A stretch of DNA of 64,000 nucleotides from Methylomonas sp. AM2-LC (GTDB taxonomy: Bacteria; Pseudomonadota; Gammaproteobacteria; Methylococcales; Methylomonadaceae), in assembly GCF_039904985.1 (NCBI RefSeq), contig NZ_CP157005.1:4421501-4485500 (forward strand). The letters run 5' to 3'. Shown here in pieces: positions 1-8,305 of the stretch. Positions within the stretch are counted from its first letter, which is position 1; every line of letters starts with the position of its first letter. The notes beneath the pieces were generated by a model. The model was not told the origin of the DNA and did not search any database. It worked only from the letters and a program-made list of their open reading frames with translations. Both the position numbers and the translations under genes were made by a program.

Positions 1-648
1 ATCAAATACAATGTATTCACCGTCTATTAACTTACTGATTTCAGACAATTTATCTAAAGGTATATTTTCGGCTGGTTGGACGCCAATATTCTCTTTATAG
101 GCCAGCTTCTCAGCATCTAATTGGCTAAGCAACAAATCTAACTTTTTATTTTCTGATATTATTTGATTAATTTTATTTTCTTTATCGTCCGTTTTATTAA
201 TTGTTACTTCTTTTATTTTATACGTTTTATGTTTCGCAAATAACTCTGGATGATCTTCATAATATTTTTGAATCTCTTCTGTACTTGGTTTTATGCCATT
301 TTGCGATTTCTTTTCAAGCCAGGCTTGCGCTAAAATTTGCCGCTTTGTTTGCTCAATAACCAACATCACCTGGGGCTCCCGATCAAGCCCATCGGCTACT
401 GCTTGTTGATAAACCAGTGATTGTTCTACCAATCCTTTTGCTACTTGGGTTTTTGCCGCTTCCAAATTATTTTTATTTATATCTTTGCTTTGCGACAACG
501 CTAAATTAATTTGATGAATTGAAACTTCATCATTATCTACTTTAGCCACTATTTGACCTGATTTTTTGTCTGTATTTTTCTTTCCACAACCTGAAATAGA
601 CAAAACACAAAATAGTATTAAAAAAATTACTACTGATTTATTTTGCAT
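1..648 (-). CDS. epsD: EpsD-family peptidyl-prolyl cis-trans isomerase, partial
   Basis: Only the first 216 codons are in the window; the gene continues past the left edge. The N-terminus is a lipoprotein signal (hydrophobic stretch ending LSISGC, Cys about residue 20). A SurA/parvulin-type chaperone N-terminal segment follows, including EQSLVYQQAVADGLDREPQV and a STEEIQKYYEDHPELF stretch typical of parvulin-linked foldases. EpsD proteins are thought to help fold exported exopolysaccharide machinery. It is the last visible gene of the minus-strand epsE-epsF-epsG-epsD series, 25 bp after epsG. The parvulin catalytic domain itself would lie outside the window. Confidence 0.85.
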   Translation of the reverse strand, partial: MQNKSVVIFLILFCVLSISGCGKKNTDKKSGQIVAKVDNDEVSIHQINLALSQSKDINKNNLEAAKTQVAKGLVEQSLVYQQAVADGLDREPQVMLVIEQTKRQILAQAWLEKKSQNGIKPSTEEIQKYYEDHPELFAKHKTYKIKEVTINKTDDKENKINQIISENKKLDLLLSQLDAEKLAYKENIGVQPAENIPLDKLSEISKLIDGEYIVFD

Positions 649-673
649 AATTATTTAACATTTGTAATTCTTG

Positions 674-1522
674 TTAAAACTCTGCCATTATTGCGCCTAA
701 GCACTGGCTACCCGTCTCTACTAGTGTTTCTTTTAGCATTTTCAAATCGTTTAAGCGTGTTTTATGTTGCCTGGCCAAAATTAAGGCGCCACCACTACAT
801 GTGGCCGTTATTTGTGCCTCTATCCCTTGATCTGCCGATGGCGTATCAATTAAAATTACGTCATAGTCATCTTGTAATTCTTGCAAGCAGCCTCTTAAAC
901 CTCGACTTATCAGTTCAACCGGATTGGGCGGAACTGTACCTGCGGGCAATATAGATAAATCTCTAAATGCAGGTATGCGTTTTATAACATTTTTATCGGC
1001 TCGCCCCACTAATAAATCAGATAAGCCATAATTACCATCCAATTTAAATAACTCATGCTGTTTTGGATTTCTTAAATCCGCATCAATAACCAATGTTCTT
1101 TCACCCAATTGTGAAAATACAATAGCCAAATTCGCTACTAAGCAACTTCGACCTTCTTCTCGCCCTAAACTTATTACAGCCAACGTTTTATGCGTTACCA
1201 ACCAGCGCATCATTAACTGTCCACGTATAGCTCTTAAGGCTTCCACTTGTGGACTGAACGGTTGATAAGCTGCCACTAATTGCTGGCTAAAACTTTCCTC
1301 AGTAATCTTAAGGTAGGGGTAATCAAATTGGTAGGCTAACGCTTTTTGTATGTCTTCGTCATCAATTAAACCCAATGACTTTGCCGCATCGCCAAAACGC
1401 AAGCCTTTTTGCTTTTGTAGCGCTATTATGCGTTCTGCATCTGAAAGATTAATTTTTCCAGCATCGAGCAATAATGAGCCTATCGATGCATTATTTTCTA
1501 TTTTGGTAATTTTGTTATCCAT
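674..1522 (-). CDS. epsG: EpsG-like chain-length determinant tyrosine kinase
   Basis: A 282-residue cytoplasmic BY-kinase-like ATPase that would partner the EpsF polysaccharide co-polymerase. The N-terminal 90 residues form a small helical domain seen in EpsG proteins. The ATPase core starts near residue 115, with a Walker A-type loop GREEGRSCLVANLA, a Walker A' motif TLVIDADLRNP and a Walker B VILIDTPS. The loop has Arg (GRS) where most P-loops have Lys; as far as I recall this is usual for EpsG rather than a defect. No C-terminal tyrosine cluster is present, so autophosphorylation of a Tyr tail is not indicated. It lies 70 bp downstream of epsF. Confidence 0.88.
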   Translation of the reverse strand: MDNKITKIENNASIGSLLLDAGKINLSDAERIIALQKQKGLRFGDAAKSLGLIDDEDIQKALAYQFDYPYLKITEESFSQQLVAAYQPFSPQVEALRAIRGQLMMRWLVTHKTLAVISLGREEGRSCLVANLAIVFSQLGERTLVIDADLRNPKQHELFKLDGNYGLSDLLVGRADKNVIKRIPAFRDLSILPAGTVPPNPVELISRGLRGCLQELQDDYDVILIDTPSADQGIEAQITATCSGGALILARQHKTRLNDLKMLKETLVETGSQCLGAIMAEF

Positions 1523-1592
1523 TTCTTAACGATTACTCATAGTTTTCTATATTTTAATGGAACACACTTAATTAAATGCACCTATATTTTGT

Positions 1593-2981
1593 CTAACGTT
1601 GTATATACTTTTGTTCTACCTTAAATTTAGAACGGGTTATTACCGCAAATACCGGCAAATCCAGCGCTTCAGCAATATCAAAAACTGAACGCACACGTCT
1701 ATCCAACATTTCGGCTATAAGTGCTGCACCTAAGCCTAACATACCCCCTAGAAATACCGAAATAATGAAATTTAGCAGAAGCTTTGGTTTCGAGGCACTA
1801 GCCGGAGCAATCGCTGGATTCAAAATTGAAATATTGGTATGATTTAACTCACTTTCCATCCGTGTTTGTACTGTTCGTTGCATTGCAGTGTCAAAAGTCC
1901 TTTGTGCATTTTCCACTTCATGACTGAGTACTGCAATTTCATCTCTCTGCTTCTTTAGTTCCAATACTTTTGCTTTTTGTTCTGCTAGTTCTTTTGCAAA
2001 AATTTCATCTCTTTGCTTTGCGGATGTGAGACCGCTTAGCATACTATTCTGAACTCGTCTTATTTCTGTATTTATTTTCTGGTGTAAACTGGCTGCTTCA
2101 GCTTCTACTTGTTTAATTTGTGGATGATTTCTATCATATTTTTTTGATAAAAATTCTAAATTAGCTTCAGTTTTTGCTAACTCAGCTTTAAGCGACTGTA
2201 TTAATGGACTATCTAAAACTTCTTGCATTGAGTCTGTCGATTCACTCCCTTTATTATTGCCGAGCAGGCTTCTTCTAGATTCAAGCTCATCTGTTCGCCC
2301 CTGACTTTCTACTAATAATCGTGATAAATCAGTTAATCGCGAATTTTCAATATCCAATCTGTCATCGATAGCGACTATGCCGTACTGTTGTTGGTAATCT
2401 GACAACTTTGCTTGCGCTGTTTCCAATTTCTGACGCAACGATTGCATTTGCGTATCAAACCAATCTGCATTTAATTTTGCAGGTTGTGCACGTAACTCTA
2501 CACTAGTTTGAATATAAGCATCTGCAAACGCGTTTGCTACCAGTGCTGAAAATTCTGGACTTACTGCAGTATATGTTATTTCTAGCAAATTACTTTCTCG
2601 AGATGGAGTAACTTCAAGTTTTTTAAGTAATAAATCAGCTAACCAATCAACGATATTTGCCGTGGTATTTGCATCTGCGTAATCTTCTTGTACCTGAGGA
2701 CTCTCCGCTAGCCTGAGTTTTTCAACTACTTTTCGCGCAACACTATGACTTTCAATAATATCAACCTGTGTAGCCATGTATGCCGACATCAACTGTGATG
2801 GCTGAATCATACCTGTTAATGGATCTACAGTACGCTGATCAATTACCACTGATACTTTTGCTTCATATTGTTTAGGCAACAACACACTAACCAGCATGGT
2901 AATAGAGACTAAACCTAATAATACCGATAACAAAATCTTTTTTCGGTATCTAATAATATTTAGAAATTGTTGTAAATTCAT
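1593..2981 (-). CDS. epsF: EpsF-like chain-length determinant protein (Wzz/GNVR)
   Basis: A 462-residue inner-membrane polysaccharide co-polymerase. It has an N-terminal membrane segment at about residues 16-36 (ILLSVLLGLVSITMLVSVLL), a Wzz domain, a long periplasmic coiled coil at about 165-370 rich in Gln, Lys and Glu, and a second membrane segment at about 400-430. This topology is standard for proteins that set exopolysaccharide chain length and recruit the BY-kinase encoded next. The short cytoplasmic tail after the second membrane segment has no kinase motif, consistent with a separate EpsG. It is transcribed with epsE (65 bp gap) and epsG. Confidence 0.9.
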   Translation of the reverse strand: MNLQQFLNIIRYRKKILLSVLLGLVSITMLVSVLLPKQYEAKVSVVIDQRTVDPLTGMIQPSQLMSAYMATQVDIIESHSVARKVVEKLRLAESPQVQEDYADANTTANIVDWLADLLLKKLEVTPSRESNLLEITYTAVSPEFSALVANAFADAYIQTSVELRAQPAKLNADWFDTQMQSLRQKLETAQAKLSDYQQQYGIVAIDDRLDIENSRLTDLSRLLVESQGRTDELESRRSLLGNNKGSESTDSMQEVLDSPLIQSLKAELAKTEANLEFLSKKYDRNHPQIKQVEAEAASLHQKINTEIRRVQNSMLSGLTSAKQRDEIFAKELAEQKAKVLELKKQRDEIAVLSHEVENAQRTFDTAMQRTVQTRMESELNHTNISILNPAIAPASASKPKLLLNFIISVFLGGMLGLGAALIAEMLDRRVRSVFDIAEALDLPVFAVITRSKFKVEQKYIQR

Positions 2982-3046
2982 AGTTTTTCCATTTTTACTT
3001 TAACTTATTCGTCAATACAAAGACAATTTTTACATATATTTATTTG

Positions 3047-3844
3047 TTAAAACCAGCGCTCCCCCACATAAATAACATCGTCTTTTAATACAGGATTATT
3101 TAATTCTGCATCAATTTCTTCTAACTCACCTTTGCTATCCATTCTTTTTATATGGATGCGATTCTCTGTTCCACGCAAGGTTAAACCGCCACCTAAACTA
3201 ATTGCCTTTACTACATTCAGTTCCGGCTCCAATGGATATCCGCCTGGATGCATTACTTCACCATAAATGTAAAACATTTGAGCCTTCGGCACATAAAGTA
3301 CATCACCTTGCAGCATTTTAAATGGCGACGCTGCATCTGGATTCTCTAAATAAGTTCTTAGGTTTAATTGCTGCCTTTCGGGCTTACCATTAATAGTTCT
3401 GGTAATTAATGCATTTGTGTCACCCACGCCATTTATAATACCACCGGCCATGGCTATCAAATCAACAACGCTACTGGTAGAATCCAGAGGATATCGTCCT
3501 GGTTTGTTTACATAACCGAGAACTGATACGTATTGACTTACATGTTCAAATACTACGACACTCACTTGTGGATTATGAATGAATCCACCTTCAATCAGTT
3601 TCTTGGAAATAGTATCTTCAAGATCAATTGCCGATTTCCCATTTACTACCACTTCGCCAATTAATGGATATGTAATGCGACCATCTGCAGATACTCTGGT
3701 GTCTAGTTTTAGATCATCATGCCCATATACCGAAATCTTTAGTACATCATCGGGCCCTATTACATCTGCAGCATATGTTACTGGTATTAACCATACCAAT
3801 GAGATCAGCAAAGTGAACCAATAAAATTTTAATAAACGGCACAT
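3047..3844 (-). CDS. epsE: EpsE polysaccharide export protein (Wza family)
   Basis: A 265-residue exported protein of the outer-membrane polysaccharide-export family. A signal peptide of about 25 residues ends TYAADVIG. The Poly_export domain follows (DVIGPDDVLKISVYGHDDL, then GEVVVNGKSAIDLEDTI), with SLBB domains after it (VLGYVNKPGRYPL at about residue 110; YIYGEVMHPGGYPLEPELNV at about 192). It would form the periplasmic and outer-membrane channel for the polymer built under EpsF/EpsG control. It has no lipobox Cys, unlike E. coli Wza. It is the first gene of the visible operon, with a 600-bp noncoding region upstream. Confidence 0.9.
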   Translation of the reverse strand: MCRLLKFYWFTLLISLVWLIPVTYAADVIGPDDVLKISVYGHDDLKLDTRVSADGRITYPLIGEVVVNGKSAIDLEDTISKKLIEGGFIHNPQVSVVVFEHVSQYVSVLGYVNKPGRYPLDSTSSVVDLIAMAGGIINGVGDTNALITRTINGKPERQQLNLRTYLENPDAASPFKMLQGDVLYVPKAQMFYIYGEVMHPGGYPLEPELNVVKAISLGGGLTLRGTENRIHIKRMDSKGELEEIDAELNNPVLKDDVIYVGERWF

Positions 3845-4365
3845 TATTTTATATATCCTAAATGATGGTAACGATTTTCATACAAAATGCTCAGGTAAAC
3901 ATAACTCATCTTCTAAAGATCATACTGTAAAAATTTGCAAATATTTATTTAAACATTCCACAAATCCCAATAAATTTAAAGTTTACACAAATGAAAATTA
4001 GAAAAATTGTTTTACTTCAGCAACTTTTCTTTTTAACTAGTCTGAAATAATACACAAGACATACCTTTCAACTTAATAATAGCATATATCAGAATTATGA
4101 TTAGTCTGTCTTTGTACAAATCCGTGTACGCATCAATTTTTACTGAGTGACGCATTTTTTTGCAAGTATATTACTCTAACTTACTTTTTACACAAGCAAT
4201 GCACAAAGTTACAACTTGTTTAAAATTCCATTTCAAATTGTTTTAGATTGTGAAACATAGTATTTCATAAATTGATCAGGAGATATTGACTATTAATGAT
4301 TGAGTTATAAAGTTATACAACTTGGTCTTTACACTGCAAAAGGAAATCGCTTATCTCTAAGACAT
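3845..4365. other. noncoding region upstream of epsE
   Basis: A very AT-rich stretch with no credible gene. It should contain the promoter of the minus-strand eps operon. The segment 4305-4360 (TTTACACTGCAAAAGGAAA) loosely resembles block B found upstream of the two PEP-CTERM genes (TACACTGTAGCAAAGGAAA at 5482-5500), hinting at common control; this is a weak similarity judged by eye. Confidence 0.4.
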
Positions 4366-4390
4366 AAAAAAAGCCGGTACTTTCCGGCTT
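4366..4390 (-). terminator. rho-independent terminator of the first PEP-CTERM gene
   Basis: On the minus strand AAGCCGG and CCGGCTT form a 7-bp GC-rich stem around a 6-nt loop, followed by a run of seven T. It lies about 75 bp past the stop codon at 4464. Confidence 0.85.
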
Positions 4391-4463
4391 CTTCTTATAA
4401 CACTTTAAATTTGATTTTTTGTAAGTAGCGCAACACAAATATGCAACCGCTATATCATGTCAA

Positions 4464-4952
4464 TCAAACAGCTTGTTTACGACGAATCATCCAGCCTACC
4501 ATAGGCAAACCTAACAACATCATTGCCCATTCGCCAGCTTCTGGAACTGCAGCTGCTGGTGTTAAGGTTAATGTATTAGTAAAATTGCCTGAAGTGTAAG
4601 CGTTACCAGCAATAGAGATTGTATATGTACCAGGACCCACTAAAATATTGCTAAAACCACCTGTTGTACTTCCAAGCGCATAACCAGGGCCGGAAGTGGT
4701 CACTAATGAGCTAATGCCATATATTGTTGATAAAAAGGTAACTGAGCTTAAGGTAATACCGTAGTTACCACCAGTAGAAGTAAAATAACTACTACTTGCT
4801 GTATCGGTAACATAATCGTGTTGACCAGCTGCAACAGTAAATGTCACAGTATCCGTGAAAGAACCTGCAGACGATACAGTCTCTGTAGATGCAGACGCTA
4901 ACGAAGTTGCTGTTAGCAGTGAAAAAGCAAGGGCTAATTTTGTCTTTGCCAT
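4464..4952 (-). CDS. FxDxF-type PEP-CTERM protein (paralogue 1)
   Basis: A 162-residue exported protein. The start chosen (MAKTKLALAF) has GGAG six bases upstream; a longer reading from a TTG would start on top of that site. The signal peptide ends ASAS. The motif FTDTVTFTVAAG follows, matching the FxDxF family signature. The C-terminus is a sorting tag: VPEAGEWAMMLLGLPMVGWM then RRKQAV, in which PEA replaces the usual PEP triad. An exosortase is expected to cut this tag and attach or release the protein during exopolysaccharide secretion, which fits the adjacent eps operon. The mature domain is Ser/Thr/Gly-rich. Its paralogue lies just upstream. Confidence 0.85.
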   Translation of the reverse strand: MAKTKLALAFSLLTATSLASASTETVSSAGSFTDTVTFTVAAGQHDYVTDTASSSYFTSTGGNYGITLSSVTFLSTIYGISSLVTTSGPGYALGSTTGGFSNILVGPGTYTISIAGNAYTSGNFTNTLTLTPAAAVPEAGEWAMMLLGLPMVGWMIRRKQAV

Positions 4953-5263
4953 AAAATACTCCAAATAAAAAAAAAACTACAAAACCTGACTCACAAATCC
5001 ATTTTTTTTGATTCCTTTAAGCTCTTATTCACCATTAAGTTCGTTTAAGAACCAAACAGGACACTCTATATTAGACAATTGTTAGCAAACTTTTATTTGC
5101 CTATACATAAAGCCCTGATGAAAATTCTACTACCTGTAAAACTTTATCCTATTGTCCATATGTACAATAGCTTCACCAACAGCTTGAAAAACAAACCCGT
5201 TAAAACACTTGATTTGCGAGTTACGCCCATTTTCTTATACAAGTTTACAATAACAGCTTAACT

Positions 5264-5312
5264 TGTCGTTCGCATGATATAAATATCCCTTTTTTCGGGA
5301 CAAATATCCCTA
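5264..5312 (-). repeat. upstream block A, copy 1
   Basis: On the minus strand it reads GGGATATTTGTCCCGAAAAA then AGGGATATTTATATCATGCG, an internal direct repeat of GGGATATTT ending in CATGCG. It matches 6590-6632. It lies about 310 bp upstream of the 4952 start codon. Confidence 0.55.
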
Positions 5313-5475
5313 TCTTTCTTTTACAACCATCTCCGAAAATTACATACTCAATTGTTTACGATTTTTACCAATCTCTACAATTCCACTAAAAAGCTATACC
5401 ATACATAAATTGGATGACACATAAAAGTTTAAGCAAAAGCACACTTGGATAAGCTTAAAACACAATTTAAACAAG

Positions 5476-5532
5476 GTATATACACTGTAGCAAAGGAAAA
5501 CACCGTTGTATAGGTATCAATTATCCCTAAAT
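5476..5532 (-). repeat. upstream block B, copy 1
   Basis: It shares GTATCAATTATCC(C/T)TAAAT and ATATACACTGTA-like segments with 6927-6979. It lies about 525-580 bp upstream of the 4952 start codon. Confidence 0.5.
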
Positions 5533-5691
5533 ATAATGATAAATATCACCGCATTTTAAACAATTACTTAGCGATTTACGCATAACAACCACAAACATTG
5601 ATTGATGCTGCCCTTTTGTTAATACTATAGCTAAGTTTTTAACATGAATATGTGTAATTTATTACTCATAAAACGCAATAAATCTTACAGG

Positions 5692-5718
5692 CAAAAAAAA
5701 GCCGGATATTATCCGGCT
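5692..5718 (-). terminator. rho-independent terminator of the second PEP-CTERM gene
   Basis: On the minus strand AGCCGGAT and ATCCGGCT form an 8-bp stem with a 3-nt loop, followed by eight T. It lies about 35 bp past the stop codon at 5751 and resembles the terminator of paralogue 1. Confidence 0.87.
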
Positions 5719-5750
5719 CTAATCTTAACAAACTGCTTTAATTCAATAAA

Positions 5751-6320
5751 TTAAGCAGCAGCTACAACAACATCTTGTTTACGACGAACCATCCAGCCCA
5801 CCATAGGCAGACCTAACAACATCATCGCCCATTCGCCAGCTTCTGGCGCTGCGCTAGTTACACCACCGCTTACAGCCGCACCAGCACCCAATACAACTGT
5901 GTATAATGCCTGAGCTGTAGAAGTTGGTGTTCCTGTTACTTCAAGCTTGTATTGATCAGTAAGCGATAAACCTGTTAATTTAACATCTTTACCTACACCA
6001 CCCACTGTACCAATAAAACTAGATGAGGTTACATCAAAAACTTGAAATGCAAAACTATTAATACCCGAAAGAGTAGGTATAGTTACTACCCCAGATGGGC
6101 CAGTATAGCTAAAAAACTGAGCAATTGATGTACCCCCAGTTATGTCAAGCGTTGAACTGTCCACTTTAAAAGTGAAATCATCTGAAAATGTTGAAAAAGC
6201 AGCATTAGATACAGGTGTCACTGAACCAGATGCCAATGTTCCCAAGTCCCAACCTGTTGCAGACGCTAACGAACTTGCTGTTAGCAGTGAAAATGCAAGA
6301 GCTAATTTTGTCTTACCCAT
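5751..6320 (-). CDS. FxDxF-type PEP-CTERM protein (paralogue 2)
   Basis: A 189-residue exported protein. The start MGKTKLALAFSLL has GGAG six bases upstream, as in paralogue 1, and the first 23 residues are nearly the same in both. The body has FSDDFTFKVDSS (FxDxF signature), and the tail has PEAGEWAMMLLGLPMVGWMV then RRKQDVVVAAA. The tag carries PEA instead of PEP and has a short extension after the basic cluster. Mature regions of the two paralogues differ more than their ends do. Likely an exosortase substrate on the cell surface or in the matrix. Confidence 0.85.
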   Translation of the reverse strand: MGKTKLALAFSLLTASSLASATGWDLGTLASGSVTPVSNAAFSTFSDDFTFKVDSSTLDITGGTSIAQFFSYTGPSGVVTIPTLSGINSFAFQVFDVTSSSFIGTVGGVGKDVKLTGLSLTDQYKLEVTGTPTSTAQALYTVVLGAGAAVSGGVTSAAPEAGEWAMMLLGLPMVGWMVRRKQDVVVAAA

Positions 6321-6589
6321 AAAATTCTCCAAAAAATTAAAAATATCCAATAAATTATAAAACACTTACTAAGTCCTTTTACATCCCAAAAAGCTCATCT
6401 ATGAGCGAACTTAGGACATCCTAGTTTATTACCTGCCATGAAAAGTTACTTCCTATAATACTTCGTGTTTTATTAGCTACTCAGTATTACTAACCCTGGA
6501 TCTTTATTATTTTTTTAAAAACTCAAAACACTGCTTTCGATAGGCTAAGCCCAATCTAGCGCATAGTAACATTAACAAACCATAAGTTG

Positions 6590-6632
6590 TTGCGCATGAT
6601 GCATTTATCCTTTTGTTTGGGATAAAAGTCCT
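6590..6632 (-). repeat. upstream block A, copy 2
   Basis: On the minus strand it reads GGACTTTTATCCCAAACAAA then AGGATAAATGCATCATGCG, matching block A copy 1 at the GGxxxTTTxTCCC and CATCATGCG-type ends. It lies about 270-310 bp upstream of the 6320 start codon. Confidence 0.5.
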
Positions 6633-6682
6633 AAGAAAACAGTTGCACATGCCAATAAACCTTTCTTTCAAAACTTGGCTTT

Positions 6683-6801
6683 GGAGCTTCAAAAATCACC
6701 CGTGGACAAGCTCAGGGCGAACGGTGGTATTTATATATCAAAAACTTACCGTTATTACTGATCCTGTCTAAGAACAAAAGCCAGAGTTTTCGAGGCTCCC
6801 C
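6683..6801. repeat. degenerate MITE-like element, copy 2
   Basis: Shares CTCAGGGCGAAC, GTGG, ATTTATATATCA and ACAAAAGCCAG in the same order with the element at 21589-21734. Its terminal arms (GGAGCTTCAAAAATC and a TTTTCGAGGCTCCCC-type end) are degenerate versions of the other copy's perfect ends. Confidence 0.6.
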
Positions 6802-6926
6802 TTAATGAATAGACGTATTTTTGAAAGGGGGAGCTAACCTGCTCAGCACTTTATTGCGCTGGCTGGTAACTCTCTTGACGAACCAAAGCCTCTGTTGCCA
6901 AGTTATTATTCTCACTTGTTAGATGG

Positions 6927-6979
6927 AATATACTGTAACAAAATTACACATTATTGTAATGTATCAATTATCCTTAAAT
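6927..6979 (-). repeat. upstream block B, copy 2
   Basis: Contains ATATACTGTAACAAAATTA and GTATCAATTATCCTTAAAT, matching 5476-5532. Confidence 0.5.
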
Positions 6980-7035
6980 TTTTAGACTCTACAAACAAGC
7001 CATTAATTTGCAATTACAAAATAATGCTTTTAATT

Positions 7036-7710
7036 TTACACTACATGCAAGGTGTTTAACCCTTCTCTGCACATTTGCACGACCAGCTCAACCTGACTGG
7101 AAACGCCAAGTTTTTGGTAGATAACTACTAATTGATTACGGATGGTTTTTTCGCTGACAAATAATTTAGCCGCTATGGCTTTTGCTGGCAGGCCGTTGGC
7201 TGCAAGCATAGTAATTTCTAACTCTCTTGGTGTTAAATGATAAGGATTGCAGTCCTTTTTTTCTGCAATGGTATTTACTGATAGCTCACACAGATCGGCA
7301 TTAACACTATTTCTAAGCAGTTCTAAGGATACATCACGATCCACCCATACTTCACCACCATGAAGGGCATGAATAGCCTTATTTAAAATACTTAAGCTCT
7401 GATCTTTGAAAACAATACCCACCGCCCCAAGTCGCAAAACCTGTAATTGTTTTTGACGATCTTTACAAGCGGTTAACACTAATATTGAAGAGCATACTTT
7501 TGCTATTTCTGGCAGCAGGTCATTGAGTACTTCAATATCTTCGGTAATTTCCAACAAAATAATATCGGGTTTAGCCAGAGAGCAAGCCTGTAGTAATGCC
7601 TGATAGCTTGCAGCTTGGCAAACCAATTCAAGATCATGCTGTTTATCTAAAAAACAGCTTAACCCTAGACGCACTAGTTCGTGTTCGTCACAGATAGCTA
7701 CGCGAATCAT
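7036..7710 (-). CDS. NarL/FixJ-type response regulator with atypical receiver
   Basis: A 224-residue DNA-binding regulator. The receiver domain spans about residues 1-118 (RVAICDEHELVRLGL) and a LuxR-type helix-turn-helix about 158-215 (LTPRELEITMLAANG, VSEKTIRNQL, YQKLGV). The acidic pair D8/E9, a Thr near 82 and a Lys near 104 are present. The phospho-acceptor position reads IILLEITED: Glu54 replaces the conserved Asp. Glu there can mimic phosphorylation, so the protein may act without a kinase. No sensor kinase gene is adjacent. Its position suggests control of the neighbouring PEP-CTERM or protease genes, but that is inference. Confidence 0.85.
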   Translation of the reverse strand: MIRVAICDEHELVRLGLSCFLDKQHDLELVCQAASYQALLQACSLAKPDIILLEITEDIEVLNDLLPEIAKVCSSILVLTACKDRQKQLQVLRLGAVGIVFKDQSLSILNKAIHALHGGEVWVDRDVSLELLRNSVNADLCELSVNTIAEKKDCNPYHLTPRELEITMLAANGLPAKAIAAKLFVSEKTIRNQLVVIYQKLGVSSQVELVVQMCREGLNTLHVV

Positions 7711-8305
7711 TTTTTATATACCTCATAAAAGAAACACTTGCACTAGTCCTTGTTACATTAGGCTGACATGACTCTTGCGAATCAGCTTAATTAAAAGAAA
7801 GCGTAGACTATTCTTGTTAAAAAAGCAGTTTTGCAAAATATATTAGCAGAAAAAACCATGTGTTAATAATGACATAAATCTGATAGCCAACCAATTGGAC
7901 TAAGGTATTAATGATACTTTTGTGTTGGCTCCTACAGGCTAGAGATTTAGGATTTTTAGAAAAAAGCTAGTTTAGAACGCTTAAACCGTCTAAAAAAATG
8001 TGCTATTAACTCTGTTTTCTGCCAATAAAGTCGCATTTTTAGATAAATTCTATTTGATTGGGGCTTGCTGTTGGCTGCAATGTAGAGTGTGTCGCAATTT
8101 TGGGAATAGGCCTTAAGAAAAAAGTTATTTCGGTATTAGTTCACAGTTTGGCTGTGCTGATCGTCTCTATAATACAACCAAGCTTAAAAGAGCTTGAACC
8201 CTTGTTACAGTTATTCTTAACAACCTGTAACATATTTTATAAAAACTTTACTGAAGTTGGATCGGTTGGATTGCTCAGTAATTTTATCATCTTAAGGTGA
8301 CCGAA
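7711..8305. other. divergent noncoding region between regulator and protease 1
   Basis: About 595 bp between a minus-strand regulator and the plus-strand protease gene. AT-rich, with no supported gene. It should hold both promoters; no clear consensus is visible. Confidence 0.4.

Larger units (their letters stand above)
4953..5691. other. noncoding region between PEP-CTERM paralogues
   Basis: About 740 bp without a credible gene. It contains two blocks (5264-5312 and 5476-5532) that recur upstream of paralogue 2 in the same order and at similar distance, so it is probably the long 5' regulatory region of the 4464-4952 gene. Confidence 0.6.
6321..7035. other. noncoding region upstream of PEP-CTERM paralogue 2
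   Basis: About 715 bp with no credible gene. It holds block A copy 2 (6590-6632), a degenerate MITE-like element (6683-6801) and block B copy 2 (6927-6979). The element sits between the two conserved blocks and may explain the wider A-to-B spacing here than in the other copy. Confidence 0.5.

Noticed and set aside
643..954. 103-residue plus-strand frame over epsG
   Set aside because: Antisense to a well-supported epsG coding frame.
8058..8300. 80-residue plus-strand frame before protease 1
   Set aside because: AT-rich promoter region, no ribosome site, ends at the protease start; chance frame.
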